DNA from: Bacillota bacterium
Lineage (GTDB): Bacteria; Bacillota; Clostridia; Saccharofermentanales; Fastidiosipilaceae
Assembly: GCA_023420115.1 (NCBI GenBank)
Contig: JAEZWR010000063.1
Location: 54,757 to 118,756, forward strand
Reading direction: 5' to 3'
DNA: 64,000 nt
In this document: in pieces, positions 63,786 to 64,000 of the stretch
Layout: each line of letters begins with the position of its first letter
Numbering within the stretch: position 1 is the first letter of the stretch
Translations under genes and position numbers: made by a program
Notes under the pieces: generated by a model
Told to the model about the DNA's origin: nothing
Seen by the model: only the letters and a program-made list of their open reading frames with translations
Database searches by the model: none

Positions 63786-64000
63786 CTAATCGATAAAGGA
63801 AATTTTCTTGTCTTTTATAATGCGAAGCAGTTCTGATAGTGCCTCGTGAGAACACTTTCTTACGATTATATCGGTATCCTTTAAACTCTCTACTTTTTTA
63901 GTTCTAAAAACTCCATTTTCAAAATAACCTTCAGGATTAATATAGATTATTTTTATTCCTAACTCTCTTGCTTTTTCTTGTATTTTTCTTCTGTCTGCAT
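63786..64000 (-). CDS. C-terminal end of an unidentified gene upstream of the NRPS (partial)
   Basis: A minus-strand frame open from the window edge to a TAG at 63786 encodes 71 residues (ARELGIKIIYINPEGYFENG and later IVRKCSHEALSELLRIIKDK). The pattern of a beta strand, IYINPE, then a closing helix recalls the end of Rossmann-type NAD-binding proteins such as Sir2 relatives, but this is weak. It ends five bases before the NRPS start, so it belongs to the same operon. Confidence 0.6.
   Translation of the reverse strand, partial: ADRRKIQEKARELGIKIIYINPEGYFENGVFRTKKVESLKDTDIIVRKCSHEALSELLRIIKDKKISFID

Overview
The window looks like part of the chromosome of a low-GC, Gram-positive-type anaerobe (Bacillota, most likely Clostridia). 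The reasons are Shine-Dalgarno sites close to GGAGG throughout, a zinc-type S14, zinc-ribbon L33 and L36, ECF vitamin transporters, an L10 leader and a fluoride riboswitch. The species cannot be named from sequence alone. No insertion sequence, prophage, CRISPR array or rRNA gene was seen. Two tRNA genes are present (Glu-UUC and Met-CAU).

Layout. 0-15.6 kb is housekeeping: rapZ; a cation/proton antiporter whose leader reads as a fluoride riboswitch with its own terminator; OsmC, cupin and HI0933-type flavoprotein genes; a threonine aldolase-like enzyme; metG-tatD; a cyclophilin; pncB; truA; and ecfT with one fused double-ATPase EcfA gene. 15.8-32.3 kb is the ribosomal protein superoperon on the minus strand. 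In transcription order it reads S10-L3-L4-L23-L2-S19-L22-S3-L16-L29-S17-L14-L24-L5-S14-S8-L6-L18-S5-L30-L15-secY, then adk-map-unknown gene, then infA-rpmJ, then S13-S11-rpoA-L17. Terminators cut it into several units, and rpsD is absent from its usual place before rpoA. 32.6-38.4 kb carries hslO, a methyltransferase, an S41 protease, the tRNA pair, and rplJ-rplL behind an L10 leader.

38.7-49.8 kb is a carbohydrate island on the minus strand: sugar-binding lipoprotein, two ABC permeases, a GH2 beta-galactosidase, a GH65 phosphorylase, an EamA transporter, an AraC regulator and beta-phosphoglucomutase. The set suggests import of a small glycan, removal of a beta-galactosyl link, phosphorolysis of an alpha-glucosyl link, and conversion of beta-glucose-1-phosphate to glucose-6-phosphate. 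The island sits between rplJ-rplL and rpmG-secE-nusG/rpsT (50-51.6 kb), which are often near each other.

51.9-57.6 kb holds a membrane-anchored alpha/beta hydrolase, a CoA-supply cluster (coaBC, an ECF S component, coaX), a two-helix membrane protein and a pair of small DMT/SMR half-transporters. 57.8-64 kb holds a cytoplasmic-type sulfatase facing an NRPS locus: an adenylation/carrier/condensation-like protein, an MFS exporter overlapping its end, and a partial upstream gene that runs off the window.

The items most worth a second look are the fluoride riboswitch on the antiporter, the GH2/GH65/beta-PGM island (possibly for glucosyl-galactosyl glycans such as those of collagen), the small NRPS locus, and size anomalies in TruA, SecE, L22 and L17.
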